From assembly GCA_963575745.1 (NCBI GenBank), contig CAUYUJ010000725.1, forward strand, positions 48,501 through 112,500: 64,000 bases of DNA, written 5' to 3'. The translations under genes were made by a program, and so were the position numbers. Origin of the DNA: Prorocentrum cordatum. Lineage: Eukaryota > Sar > Dinophyceae > Prorocentrales > Prorocentraceae. Under the pieces are notes generated by a model that made no database searches, was not told the DNA's origin, and saw nothing but the letters and a program-made list of their open reading frames with translations. Below, one piece after another: positions 46,416 through 54,999 of this stretch. The first letter of the stretch is position 1. Each line of letters opens with the position of its first letter.

Positions 46416-48434
46416 TTGGCTGAAAAGCCGGGGGGTAACAAGGACAGCGGGGTAACCTGCCTTAGTAAGAGGGCTTTTGTCATCGAAGATACGAGGGAGG
46501 CATGTGCCGACCTCCGCACACGAGGTTATATTTGTGATCGTATTTCCCACAACGAACTTATGACAAGCGTGGGCACAAACTACCTAGGTGCGGTGATCAG
46601 TGGAGATTACACTCTCATATGGATTAGTACTCCGGGTGACTGGTACGTACGAACTCCAGGAAAGAGAGTGGCCCCACATTGGTCACGTATCCAGAACCTG
46701 TTGATTAAAGCCAAGAAACTCCGCATGAAGATTATAATATTTGGTCCCCCAGGATATGTTTGGAAGTTATCTCCAGTACGTGATACCCTGGAAGATCTAA
46801 AGTTGTCAGTAGTACGGATGCGTCTGTGTCATTTCGGTATTCGGTTCAATATGCAAGACAGTACACCAAGCGGTACCTATATGCAGGTAGCATCATCAAT
46901 ACCGATCATCTCGAAGCTGTGGACATGTACCTGTAAGCAGGCCATGCCACAACATGTGTTGGATTGGTACGGCCATGCAGTACGACATGCTGAATGGCGG
47001 GCTCAGACACGCACTATACTCATCCGTCACTTGAACGACAGAATCCTGGGGAGCACCACCACGCACGGAAACGTGCCCGTATACTTAAATACGTATACAC
47101 GTACAGACCATAATACCCGTCACTACGTGACGATTCATAAGGGAGGACCAAAATGGTCTGAAGTCATCCGACGTGTAACAATCAACCTGGATACCAACGC
47201 GGTTATTCAAGATATCTCAGTTACCGATCAACCAACAGGGTATGATGGGCATGCACCATTACCTGCAGGGGTTGCCAACATCAGTACTCGGTTGTATTGG
47301 CAACCCGAGGAACCGGTCTTGTTCGGAAACGAGCCGACTCAATCACCACAGAAACATCAACGCGTCATCATAGATGACTGTTCTCTCCCCCTCCCGACTC
47401 TGGCGATTGACTCTCCCCTCCATTCAACCACGACAATGAGTACACAGACCGACGAACAAGACGAGCAAGCTTTACCCACTGAATCGCGTATAAAGCAGAA
47501 GGAGAGGCTCAAAGCCGAAAAGGAAGCAGGCATCAAGCCTCGCCGCATTAAAAAGCACGTTGAAGACGGAAATGACGATTGCGGCGACGACTTGTCAGGA
47601 CTCGGACAGGATCTTATGGCAACCTGGAGCTCTGACGTCCCTGTTGAGCTGATAAGCTCCGACGAGGACGATGACCTCTTCCTTACCCTCCCCACATCTA
47701 TGCCCGACACACGCGCTAACATATACAGCATAGTTGCTACACTATGCTACGGCCATAACAACTGCGTGGATATGTTGGAGCTTTGTGGCGGTGAGGGTGG
47801 CATCTCAGAGCTTGCCTTCTCAAGGGGACTTTCCTCAGGCGGCAACTTGGACAAGACTACATATGTCGACCTGGGAGACCCCTCGGTGCAGCAGGTTATA
47901 GATCATTACTTTGCGATATGCTACGTACGAGTTGCCATACTGCAACCCAGCTGCCGCACTACAGGACCACCATCTTACTATAACTACAAAGTCAACTATA
48001 ACACTTGGGAACAGCACCACAGAGAAGACTTACCACACATAATTTACTGTGGTAAAATTGCTGTAACCCAAGATGACGCTCAGAGGTGTTTATACGCGAA
48101 CAACCTACAGGAACATGGGTGGACGATATCTCTCCATGGACGAAGCTTGCCAACCGACCACACATTACAACCGTACGCATTGACCAATGCGCTACGGGAC
48201 TTAAGGATACGACTGGTGACTATATTAAGAAGCCGACAAATATCACCAGCAACGACGAGACAATTCTTAAACCCTTTGAGCGACTCAAGTGCAACGGTCA
48301 GCATGTGCACGCACAACCGTGCAACACCGAGCTTTCATAAGCACAAAGATATACTCGACGACTGCAGTCTGCCTTCGTGGAAGCCGTCTATCTGGCGAAA
48401 GCCATTGACACTACGCGCGGAAACGCGCCTATAA
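46416..48434 (+). CDS. Copia ORF3: unknown N-terminal domain plus methyltransferase-like segment
   Basis: The open frame begins at TTG with no ATG for 49 codons, so it may be reached by frameshift from ORF2 or have lost its start. Residues 15-260 form a folded unknown domain (NYLGAVISGDYTLIWISTPG; KIIIFGPPGYVW). After an acidic and Lys-rich linker, about 47,765-48,080 encodes MLELCGGEGGISELAF, a D-containing strand (YVDLGDPSVQQV) and PSCRTTGPPSYYN, reminiscent of an S-adenosylmethionine-binding Rossmann fold followed by a catalytic Pro-Cys loop. Cytosine methyltransferases are known in some dinoflagellate retrotransposons, but this assignment is tentative. Natural sequence switches frame at about 48,085; the tail to 48,434 is spurious. 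Confidence 0.65.
   Translation: MAEKPGGNKDSGVTCLSKRAFVIEDTREACADLRTRGYICDRISHNELMTSVGTNYLGAVISGDYTLIWISTPGDWYVRTPGKRVAPHWSRIQNLLIKAKKLRMKIIIFGPPGYVWKLSPVRDTLEDLKLSVVRMRLCHFGIRFNMQDSTPSGTYMQVASSIPIISKLWTCTCKQAMPQHVLDWYGHAVRHAEWRAQTRTILIRHLNDRILGSTTTHGNVPVYLNTYTRTDHNTRHYVTIHKGGPKWSEVIRRVTINLDTNAVIQDISVTDQPTGYDGHAPLPAGVANISTRLYWQPEEPVLFGNEPTQSPQKHQRVIIDDCSLPLPTLAIDSPLHSTTTMSTQTDEQDEQALPTESRIKQKERLKAEKEAGIKPRRIKKHVEDGNDDCGDDLSGLGQDLMATWSSDVPVELISSDEDDDLFLTLPTSMPDTRANIYSIVATLCYGHNNCVDMLELCGGEGGISELAFSRGLSSGGNLDKTTYVDLGDPSVQQVIDHYFAICYVRVAILQPSCRTTGPPSYYNYKVNYNTWEQHHREDLPHIIYCGKIAVTQDDAQRCLYANNLQEHGWTISLHGRSLPTDHTLQPYALTNALRDLRIRLVTILRSRQISPATTRQFLNPLSDSSATVSMCTHNRATPSFHKHKDILDDCSLPSWKPSIWRKPLTLRAETRL
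48086..48340 (+). pseudogene. Frame-shifted continuation of copia ORF3 up to an in-frame stop
   Basis: Starting at GTG TTT ATA the frame reads FIREQPTGTWVDDISPWTKL, a natural continuation of the preceding frame after loss of one base near 48,085. It stops at TAA (48,338-48,340), then the same phase continues openly into the integrase ORF. The stop looks like a point mutation inside a once continuous reading frame. Confidence 0.6.
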
Positions 48435-50434
48435 GTACTGCACATGCTTATCCTGCCGACCTTCCTGAGCAAGCTGAACCAGGCGAAGGTATGAGACGCA
48501 TCGGTGATCGTATCATCCCAAAGGTGGCTACGTGCCCGGCATGCATCGACAACGTCCGAAAGGACAGTCCTAGCCATAACAGAGACCCTACGCAGTGCAA
48601 ATATCATGACTCCATCTCTGTATATTGGCCATGTCCAGCATGTCAAAGGGATCTTACGAGAAGCAAGGGTGTTAAGAACCACCTTGATACCGAACCTGGT
48701 AAATGTCGTTTTGCTGAACCATTTAAACTACCAGACGACCACGACCCCGAAGGCAAAGCCGTGCCAGCTTGGTGGAAACCCTTACCTAAACCTGGTGAGG
48801 GCCAAGCTTCAGCTTCAGGTGGCCGCCAAGGCGCACACGCCAGGCCACCGCGACCACGATCCTTCGGTAACGTCGATCCGACATCTGGTACCAGCAGCTA
48901 CGACCTGCTACGAGACGCCCCCGAGCGTGGAAACACGCCTTCTGCGTCTTCTAGCGACACGCCACAGGTAGCGGCCCGCCGCGGACGTCTACAAGGCGTA
49001 CCACCACCTCCAGACGCAGTCAACACAGGGGATCAACTACGGAGAGCTACAAGGAACCCTCTTGCCTCCACCGGCTCTGGGGCTCCACGACTACCCGACT
49101 GGACGAGATTTGACATCCAACACAGTCTACAGAGTCTCCGTAGTCACGAACCCCATGTTGTGAAAAAGGAACTCCGAAAACTGCATCTGCGATGGTATCA
49201 TGCGAAGGAGCCAAAGATGAGGCTAATCCTCGAAAAGGTGGGGCTTGATAACGTTCGACTGAACATGATCAAGGAAATCTGCGATACCTGTCGGGAATGT
49301 AGAGCATGGGAACGTCCAGGAAACTCAACATTACCATCGGTAAGCCTCCCTGGTAACTGGCTCGATGAAGGGGAAATGGACCTCATGTTTTACAAGAAAC
49401 GGACCATATTTCATATTATGGATCGTTGTATTCGCCTGGCAGCAGGCCTAGAGATTTCCGACAGAGAACGTGACACTATCATCGACGCCTACCACTATTG
49501 CTGGATTGCCTATCGCGGACCCTTCAAAGTTTTATACTCAGACGGAGAAGGCGCCCTGAATAACGATGCCGCTAAAACCATGATGGCCAATAAGGGCACG
49601 GAACTTCGTATCCGTGCACCTGGCCAACACGCGACTTCAATTGAGTCACGAAACGGCATTCTCAGAGGCGTCCTCCACATGATTGAGGAAGAATTGAATA
49701 GACACAACATCCCTGTTGTATTCACTAGAGTATTGGCGGAAGGCATCTTCGTTACTAATGCGTTTACGTTTTATAACGGAGTATCGCCATATCAGGCACA
49801 CACAGGACGTCAGCCCTCCTTCCTTCCTGATCTCGATACCCTTGACTTTCCCAAGGGACCCGAGACTTCAGGACACGAACGAGAACGTCGTGTAAGGGAA
49901 GTCAGCCTCGAAGCTATAACTCAGGCTACTGCTGTAGCCAAGACAAATCGGGCTCTTAGGGCTAAGACGACTCCTGATGGTGCTCGCCTCTACTCATCAG
50001 GGGATTTGGTCGACTACCACCGACCTACTGCCACCAAGGACGACCATGGAGGCTGGAACGGCCCATTCCCGGTGATCCGAAACGTGCCTGAAAGAGGACA
50101 TATTGTTGTCAAGGCAGGATCTCGTGAGGTAATTGTGATGTATCCTGATGCTCGTCACACACTATACATCGAATGTCTCCTCACACGGGAACTTGGCATG
50201 GATAATATGGCCATGCAAACCGTCCTTGCTTATGTGGCACACCTCAGCGCAGGGAAACCTGCCAAAGTTTTCGGGTATATCCCCGATTACAAGGGAAACC
50301 TTAATCTGTCAGACGACAGCAAGTTTCACCCGCGCGTACACTTAGCACTACAGTATCTCGTACGAAATTACTTCCGAGTAGAACATGTAGTAGCAGTTCG
50401 ATTGGCTAAGAGTGTGTCAAGTTACCTGCAGTAA
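48377..50434 (+). CDS. Copia integrase
   Basis: 685 codons, opening at GTG in phase with the preceding segment. The N-terminus has a Cys/His cluster (TCPACIDN; HNRDPTQCKYH; CPAC...H) that may bind zinc. A second His/Cys site (LHLRWYHAKEP ... CDTCREC, about 49,180-49,300) is the integrase zinc domain. The catalytic triad is D in GEMDLMF (about 49,375), D in LYSDGEG (about 49,535) and E in TSIESRNG (about 49,640). It joins cDNA ends to target DNA. Hairpins at 48,415, 48,925 and 50,249. Ends early in TAA at 50,434, with natural sequence continuing in another phase (about 50,428 on). Confidence 0.85.
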   Translation: MEAVYLAKAIDTTRGNAPISTAHAYPADLPEQAEPGEGMRRIGDRIIPKVATCPACIDNVRKDSPSHNRDPTQCKYHDSISVYWPCPACQRDLTRSKGVKNHLDTEPGKCRFAEPFKLPDDHDPEGKAVPAWWKPLPKPGEGQASASGGRQGAHARPPRPRSFGNVDPTSGTSSYDLLRDAPERGNTPSASSSDTPQVAARRGRLQGVPPPPDAVNTGDQLRRATRNPLASTGSGAPRLPDWTRFDIQHSLQSLRSHEPHVVKKELRKLHLRWYHAKEPKMRLILEKVGLDNVRLNMIKEICDTCRECRAWERPGNSTLPSVSLPGNWLDEGEMDLMFYKKRTIFHIMDRCIRLAAGLEISDRERDTIIDAYHYCWIAYRGPFKVLYSDGEGALNNDAAKTMMANKGTELRIRAPGQHATSIESRNGILRGVLHMIEEELNRHNIPVVFTRVLAEGIFVTNAFTFYNGVSPYQAHTGRQPSFLPDLDTLDFPKGPETSGHERERRVREVSLEAITQATAVAKTNRALRAKTTPDGARLYSSGDLVDYHRPTATKDDHGGWNGPFPVIRNVPERGHIVVKAGSREVIVMYPDARHTLYIECLLTRELGMDNMAMQTVLAYVAHLSAGKPAKVFGYIPDYKGNLNLSDDSKFHPRVHLALQYLVRNYFRVEHVVAVRLAKSVSSYLQ

Positions 50435-50505
50435 AGTACGCCACCGGGTCTACGCTGATCCACTACGACAACGACATCAGCCCGGCGTTTCACTATTACG
50501 AATGT

Positions 50506-51534
50506 GTGGGCACTGGCTTAAACATTTCTCAGATCACTGGTAGCACTCACTCCAGACTCATTCAATGCTTGACTTCACGTGTTCCTTCCTTAGGATTCCA
50601 CGACGATTTGGCGAAATATCAGCATCCAAGCAACACGTCTGGAGAACACGAGTCGCCTGGAAACAGGCCTTCTCCAGACATACCAGACGCTTCATCGCCG
50701 AGCGAAGGCCGTCTGTCGACAATCTATGAGGAAAATGAGGAACACAATATCGAAGCTATGATGCTGGAAGAGTGGTACGACGAGCTACGTATGGACCTTC
50801 ATCCTACGACGATTACCGATGATTATCTTTATTGCGTCCCAACAACTATGCTGCCCGACCAATGTGTTTTGGTTTCAGCATCTGTGGACGAAGATGATAT
50901 TACATCATCAGATATGCTCGGAGACGAGCCGAAATCATGTGAGTCCTGTCTAGTATCTCTTTGTTCAAACACAACCGACGAGAGCTACTCTCTAGACAGT
51001 GATGAATACGGTCCTTACGTTGAACTATGCTTTACATCAGAAATGTCAAAAATAGTGTTGGATCAGACTCAACTTGCACAGCTCGATACCGATATGGTCG
51101 CAACGATGAGAGTGTATGTATCCTCTGCTGCTAAACGTGCTGTGGTTGTCAAAGAAGATGATCTACTGACCAAAGCTGACATAGCAGCACATCCAAAGGA
51201 GGTTAGTGAAGCCTTATATACTGAGCTCAAAATCTGGATTGATAACCGATGCTTTGAGATGTACGATTTATCCAAAGCTTCCAACATCATGACATCCAGA
51301 TACGTATACAAGTGGAAGTTCGTAAAGATGGGTACCGAGAACGTTAAAACCATTCGTCTCAGACTGGTCCTTCGTGGATTTATGGATACTGAGGCTTTTG
51401 ATGTGGAAACATTCTCGGGAACCGCCCGAAGGCAGTCCCAACGACTCCTGGCAAGTGAAGCGGCATGTCATCCAGAGTGGATCTTAGCATCCATGGATAT
51501 CGATAAGGCGTTCCTTAAAAGGTTTGACCTATGA
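50506..51534 (+). CDS. Copia reverse transcriptase, N-terminal part
   Basis: 342 codons from GTG, although the frame is open upstream to about 50,428 (KLPAVKYATGSTLIHYDNDI). A linker rich in acidic residues precedes the RT start: SRYVYKWKFVKM, RLRLVLRGFMDTEAFDVETF, SGTARRQSQRLLASEAA and SMDIDKAFL with the first catalytic Asp. At 51,514-51,520 the sequence CTTAAAAGG puts the rest out of frame: one A more than needed. Hairpins at 50,655 and 50,916. Confidence 0.85.
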   Translation: MGTGLNISQITGSTHSRLIQCLTSRVPSLGFHDDLAKYQHPSNTSGEHESPGNRPSPDIPDASSPSEGRLSTIYEENEEHNIEAMMLEEWYDELRMDLHPTTITDDYLYCVPTTMLPDQCVLVSASVDEDDITSSDMLGDEPKSCESCLVSLCSNTTDESYSLDSDEYGPYVELCFTSEMSKIVLDQTQLAQLDTDMVATMRVYVSSAAKRAVVVKEDDLLTKADIAAHPKEVSEALYTELKIWIDNRCFEMYDLSKASNIMTSRYVYKWKFVKMGTENVKTIRLRLVLRGFMDTEAFDVETFSGTARRQSQRLLASEAACHPEWILASMDIDKAFLKRFDL

Positions 51535-52525
51535 GGAACTTGCCCATGCCACCGGCGAGGAAACTCGCATGGTCTGCTTTACTCTTCCACCAGGAAGCGC
51601 TCAGGTACTTCGTACCTTACCCGGCTTCTCATCCTACGACGAAAGTCGACGCTGTCTTAGATGCCTCAAACCAGGAACGGGTACTAAGGACGCTCCAAGA
51701 GCGTTCTCTCTCAAACTTCGTACGACCACACGAGCTATAGGACTTGCACCGACCAGCTACGATCCTGAATTTGAATTCAGCCAAGACCTTCTGACGGCAA
51801 AACATGTCGATGATATTAACATGACAGGTCTAGAGAAAAATATAGACGACTATGTACAACGTGTCGAAAAGGTCTTTGGCAAATGCAAGCTTAACAAGCA
51901 CACATATACGAACTGCGCCGTTCGCTACACTAAGAATGATCAGGGAGATGTGATCATGGACCAGGACGAGTATATCAAACAACTACGTCCTATCACACAC
52001 CCAGAACTTACAGGAGCGGCGGCCGACGCCAAAGCCACGAAACTCATTGCCGACATGTTCGTCAGCCTGCGAGGAGCCCTCGCCTATGCCCTTCTTACCC
52101 AAATCTGGCTTATGGTATATGTGGTCTCTCTTCAGAAAATTCAAGAGCCCACCAATTTACAAGTCAGACGTTTGAATGCTGTGACGCGAAAGCTGATCAG
52201 CAGTCCGAAACGCATCACCTTCCCTCGGATGAAGCCGACGAATGAAGTTGACATCCATAGCGATTCGGGGTATCGGAAGCTTACCGGGGAGGAGGATGAC
52301 GAGACCAAGGGCTACGGCATACGCGGGGCCAACGTACTACGGCGAGGAAACTCGCCCCAAGGCAAGTCCGTCGTTCACCTTTGTGACGGACTATGCAAAT
52401 CACACCGATTACAGGTGAGGTCCAGTTATGCTGCGGAGGCACTTGCAGCCGCACATAACCTTGATGAGTGGTACCCTACGCTCATTACTCTCCACGAGCT
52501 TAAGGCAGGGGCTTTGACTCCATGA
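51524..52525 (+). CDS. Copia reverse transcriptase C-terminal part and RNase H start
   Basis: Continues the RT after the +1 shift at the A4 run: YEELAHATGEETRMVCFTLP, CLKPGTGTKDAPRAF, then KHVDDINMTG (VDD catalytic pair, about 51,805). RNase H begins near 52,250 with VDIHSDSGYRKL (Asp) and SSYAAEALAAAHNLD (Glu, about 52,430). Stops at TGA 52,523-52,525, with the same phase continuing as RNase H in the next feature, so the TGA is a premature stop. Hairpins at 51,555 and 52,342. Confidence 0.85.
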   Translation: MTYEELAHATGEETRMVCFTLPPGSAQVLRTLPGFSSYDESRRCLRCLKPGTGTKDAPRAFSLKLRTTTRAIGLAPTSYDPEFEFSQDLLTAKHVDDINMTGLEKNIDDYVQRVEKVFGKCKLNKHTYTNCAVRYTKNDQGDVIMDQDEYIKQLRPITHPELTGAAADAKATKLIADMFVSLRGALAYALLTQIWLMVYVVSLQKIQEPTNLQVRRLNAVTRKLISSPKRITFPRMKPTNEVDIHSDSGYRKLTGEEDDETKGYGIRGANVLRRGNSPQGKSVVHLCDGLCKSHRLQVRSSYAAEALAAAHNLDEWYPTLITLHELKAGALTP

Positions 52526-52537
52526 CAACTACGAGAC

Positions 52538-52879
52538 ATGCGTGAAGTTGGAGGCCTTGCTATCAAAGTCTCTCTTACCATAGACGCCGAGTCCGTCTAC
52601 AACTCTTTATCAAGCAGGGATCTCAAAATGCCTACAGAACGGACTCTGCTTGGACATATCAGTTGGATACGTGAGCTCATGGATATAGGTATAGTACATA
52701 ATGTGCAATGGTGTGATACTAGGGATATGACCGCAGATGGGCATACAAAGGGAAGCATCGATCGGGGGCTGCCTCTGGAAGTGATGTCAGGCACTCAGTC
52801 TTTTAAGTATGACGTGAAGCAATTTGTTCCCTGTCGGGGTCCCGAGGACAGAGACAAACCTAAGTCTAATCAAGTTTAG
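52538..52879 (+). CDS. Copia RNase H C-terminal part
   Basis: 113 codons in phase with the preceding ORF after the TGA. SLTIDAESVYNSLSS (Asp) and TRDMTADGHTKGSIDRG, the hallmark end of copia-type RNase H. TAG at 52,877. This is the natural C-terminus of pol. Confidence 0.8.
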   Translation: MREVGGLAIKVSLTIDAESVYNSLSSRDLKMPTERTLLGHISWIRELMDIGIVHNVQWCDTRDMTADGHTKGSIDRGLPLEVMSGTQSFKYDVKQFVPCRGPEDRDKPKSNQV

Positions 52880-53248
52880 CCTGTCCTTGTTGCCCCCGCG
52901 GTCCAGTTTGCCAGCACGGGCGCCTATTATAAAGGCGCCCCTCTAGTTGCTCGGAAACGAGCCTTATATTTCACGCCTGGCAACGAGCCGGCTTTGTACA
53001 ACTCAGGCTCTCTGCCTCAATACACGTTTGCTTGGTGAGGTATGGCCTAATTTTGGCCTACCTCTAACCGAGCCGATAGCCCTTCAGTATTTGAAGGGGC
53101 TGTCCTGTATTTGCGTGAAATACTTTGCGAGGAAACTCGCCTTACAGTCTGGTGTTTGACCAGACTGTACGCACTGTTTCTTTTCTTTGCAAACAGTCGT
53201 GCGCGCGATCTTTGCGTGCGACTATGCTCTCCGTCTCCTCCCCTCCCG
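52880..53248 (+). other. Copia 3' noncoding region
   Basis: No ORF of natural composition. Holds three GNRA hairpins (52,949; 52,975 with a mismatch; 53,127) and a 7-bp hairpin GGGCGCC/GGCGCCC (52,918-52,940). The stretch before the 3' LTR is pyrimidine-rich (CTCCGTCTCCTCCCCTCCC) rather than the expected polypurine tract. Confidence 0.7.
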
Positions 53249-53479
53249 ACTTTAAGGGTAGCTCTTTGGGAGATGTTACAGCATCGGGAGCATAACTCAA
53301 GGCACGCGCGCCCTATTTGCCCGGACACCGCGAGTGTTCGCTATGTGCTGGAAAGATCATTACATCGATCTTATCCTATCTTACCCATCCACCCCTCATA
53401 CTGTACCTTCACAGCAGAGCGATGGATGCAATTTGCCAGGCTATATGCCCTATTTGAGTTACCAGGCTCACTTTCGACT
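53249..53479 (+). repeat. 3' long terminal repeat (231 bp)
   Basis: Matches the 5' LTR with two substitutions (about 53,282 and 53,296) and lacks its 21-bp insertion. Followed by CTCGA. Confidence 0.92.
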
Positions 53480-53484
53480 CTCGA
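53480..53484 (+). repeat. Target site duplication, right (CTCGA)
   Basis: Second copy of the 5-bp target; see 37,531-37,535. Confidence 0.8.
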
Positions 53485-53539
53485 AACCTCCGACGGAACC
53501 GACCCGAGGCGCAAATCGCAGTACCATGATGGTTTCACC

Positions 53540-53640
53540 CTCCGCCTTTGGGGCCCTTCTCGGGCCCCTCTTGGGCCCCCATGGGGCCATATTGAGGCCC
53601 TCTTGGGGTCCTCTCGGTGCCCTCTCTGTGGCGCTGCATG
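53540..53640. repeat. Palindrome array remnant downstream of the copia element
   Basis: GGGGCCCTTCTCGGGCCCCT and GAGGCCCTCTTGGGGTCCTC-type units resume here, showing that the element split a pre-existing array. Confidence 0.65.
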
Positions 53641-53644
53641 CTGC

Positions 53645-54190
53645 TGCGCGGTGAGCTGGTAAACTTTCATGATCAAGGCATCTCGCCGAACCATCGTCTC
53701 TGGAGGTGCTGATCGGTGTTCGCGGAACGCCAATAATAATGCCTTACTGTTGCCTCAGTCGTGTCCCATGAGTTACATCGTAACGTCTGGGTCACGTGCT
53801 GGTATGTCTCACGCATGTATCAATTGTGTATGGCGCATGCATGGATGATGTTTACGTTGCGTCTTCCGTATGTTGTGAGTGCGACAAGTCTGATTCCATT
53901 GTGTGTTGGTTATGCGCTTATTGTGGCTCCACCCCCAACCATATAACGACTATGTAGTGCAAACTTGCATGATAACCTTTAACCCATGACGTACAAACAT
54001 TATGCGTATGTTTACCGTACTTATTGGTCATGCTGTAACTGTGTCTTACTGTGTCTCCACTGTGTCTCCACTGCGTCTTAAGCCTGTCTTGTTTATATCC
54101 GACGTACTTCCTAGTTAAGTACCGCGTACCGTGCACGTTGTCACCCACGTGTGCTTTCGCATGCTTTGGTGCGCCTCGCGTTGACGACGC
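53645..54190. other. No gene seen
   Basis: Lower-GC DNA with only short open frames; tandem CTGTGTCTCCACTGTGTCTC near 54,040-54,075. Confidence 0.5.
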
Positions 54191-54194
54191 GCGT

Positions 54195-54550
54195 CCATAG
54201 GGTTAGGGTTGCTACGTATAGGTTAATAGGGAGAGAGCCCGCTAGGGTTATGGTGTTTGGGTGCGGGTGTTAGGGTTTGGGCGTGTGGGCGAGGCCATCA
54301 TGGTGAGGGTGCCAGGGCCCCAGTGTCAGGGCTAAGGTGTTGGGATTCGGGTGTTCGGGTTAGGACATTGGCGTTTGGGTTAGGGTGCCAGGGCCCCAGT
54401 GTTCGATTGAGGCTGTCCGGGTTACATCTGGGGTGTTTAGGTTAGGGTTGGGTGTTAGGTTGAGAGTGTTAGGGTTCCAGTATGAGGGTTCGGGTCTTAG
54501 AGTTCGGGTTTTAGGTGTGAGGGTTTGGGCGCTCGGGCGTCAGGGTCCTG
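54195..54550 (+). repeat. Degenerate telomere-like GGGTTAGGGT/GGTGTTAGGG repeat
   Basis: About 350 bp rich in TTAGGG-like, GGTGTT and GGGTTCGGG units, heavily drifted, all in the same strand sense as 32,925 and 33,640. Confidence 0.65.
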
Positions 54551-54999
54551 ATCCTCTAGCCCTGTCATGTTGCACCTCGCGCCTGAGCGCAGAGCTACGC
54601 GCGCAGCTCGACGGAACGTCCCTGAATGAAGAGCCCCAGTGAATGTCGAGGTCAACTCAGGCAGTCAATCTGCAATGTACATGCAAGAGCGTGTGTGACT
54701 GATCACATCAATCGAACTGCAACGTAAACTCGTTATCAACATAATATACTTGCCATGAAAGGGCGTCGTGAGCAAGCAAGCTGCAATTTTCGAGCGCACA
54801 CCATTCAATCGCAGACGATAGTCGTCTTGAAACAGTGACTGGGACAGGTCGGGTAGGCGAGGCGCGCTATCCTGAAGGAAACCAGCGCCCTGCGATTCGT
54901 CGTCTGGCGGCGGCTGCGTGCCATCCTCCTGACGGTCAGGATCTGGAGCATACCATACATCACTTGTTTCGAGTGCCGCACCAGCCCGTCTTTGTTAAC

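Larger units (their letters stand above)
38004..53140 (+). repeat. Dispersed GNRA-tetraloop hairpin family of the copia element (about 37 copies)
   Basis: Consensus GCNNG-GNRA-CNNGC, usually followed by C, all on the sense strand. Starts (14 nt each): 38004, 38043, 38960, 39426, 39753, 39900, 40392, 40467, 40683, 41394, 41970, 42051, 42660, 43196, 43457, 43697, 43875, 44285, 44777, 44858, 45347, 45380, 45915, 46004, 46447, 47063, 47321, 48415, 48925, 50249, 50655, 50916, 51555, 52342, 52949, 52975, 53127. The two variable pairs take ten combinations (AG/CT, GA/TC, GG/CC, TC/GA, CT/AG, TG/CA, CG/CG, AC/GT, GC/GC, GT/AC). Loops: GAAA 23, GCAA 5, GAGA 4, GTAA 2, GCGA, GGAA, GATA. Three have G-U pairs, two a mismatch. 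50,291 (AAGG-GAAA-CCTT) is a further degenerate copy. Confidence 0.93.
37536..53479 (+). mobile_element. Ty1/copia-type LTR retrotransposon with Tpt1/KptA, RING and methyltransferase-like modules
   Basis: 15.9 kb from LTR to LTR. The order gag - ORF2 (2'-phosphotransferase, RING, retropepsin) - methyltransferase-like - integrase - reverse transcriptase - RNase H puts integrase before RT, the copia order. A 5-bp target duplication and a primer site matching initiator tRNA-Met are present. The LTRs differ by two substitutions and one 21-bp indel over 231 aligned bp, so insertion was recent. Even so, the pol part has three frame changes (about 48,085; 50,425; 51,517) and two in-frame stops (48,338; 52,523), so this copy is probably non-autonomous unless these are assembly indels. 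It interrupts the palindrome array. Confidence 0.92.

Noticed and set aside
38004-53140. Reading the GNxP peptides as a repeated protein motif
   Set aside because: Copies occur in other frames (for example SWATSP, AGQPA, GEETR) and in noncoding DNA, while stem complementarity is always kept.
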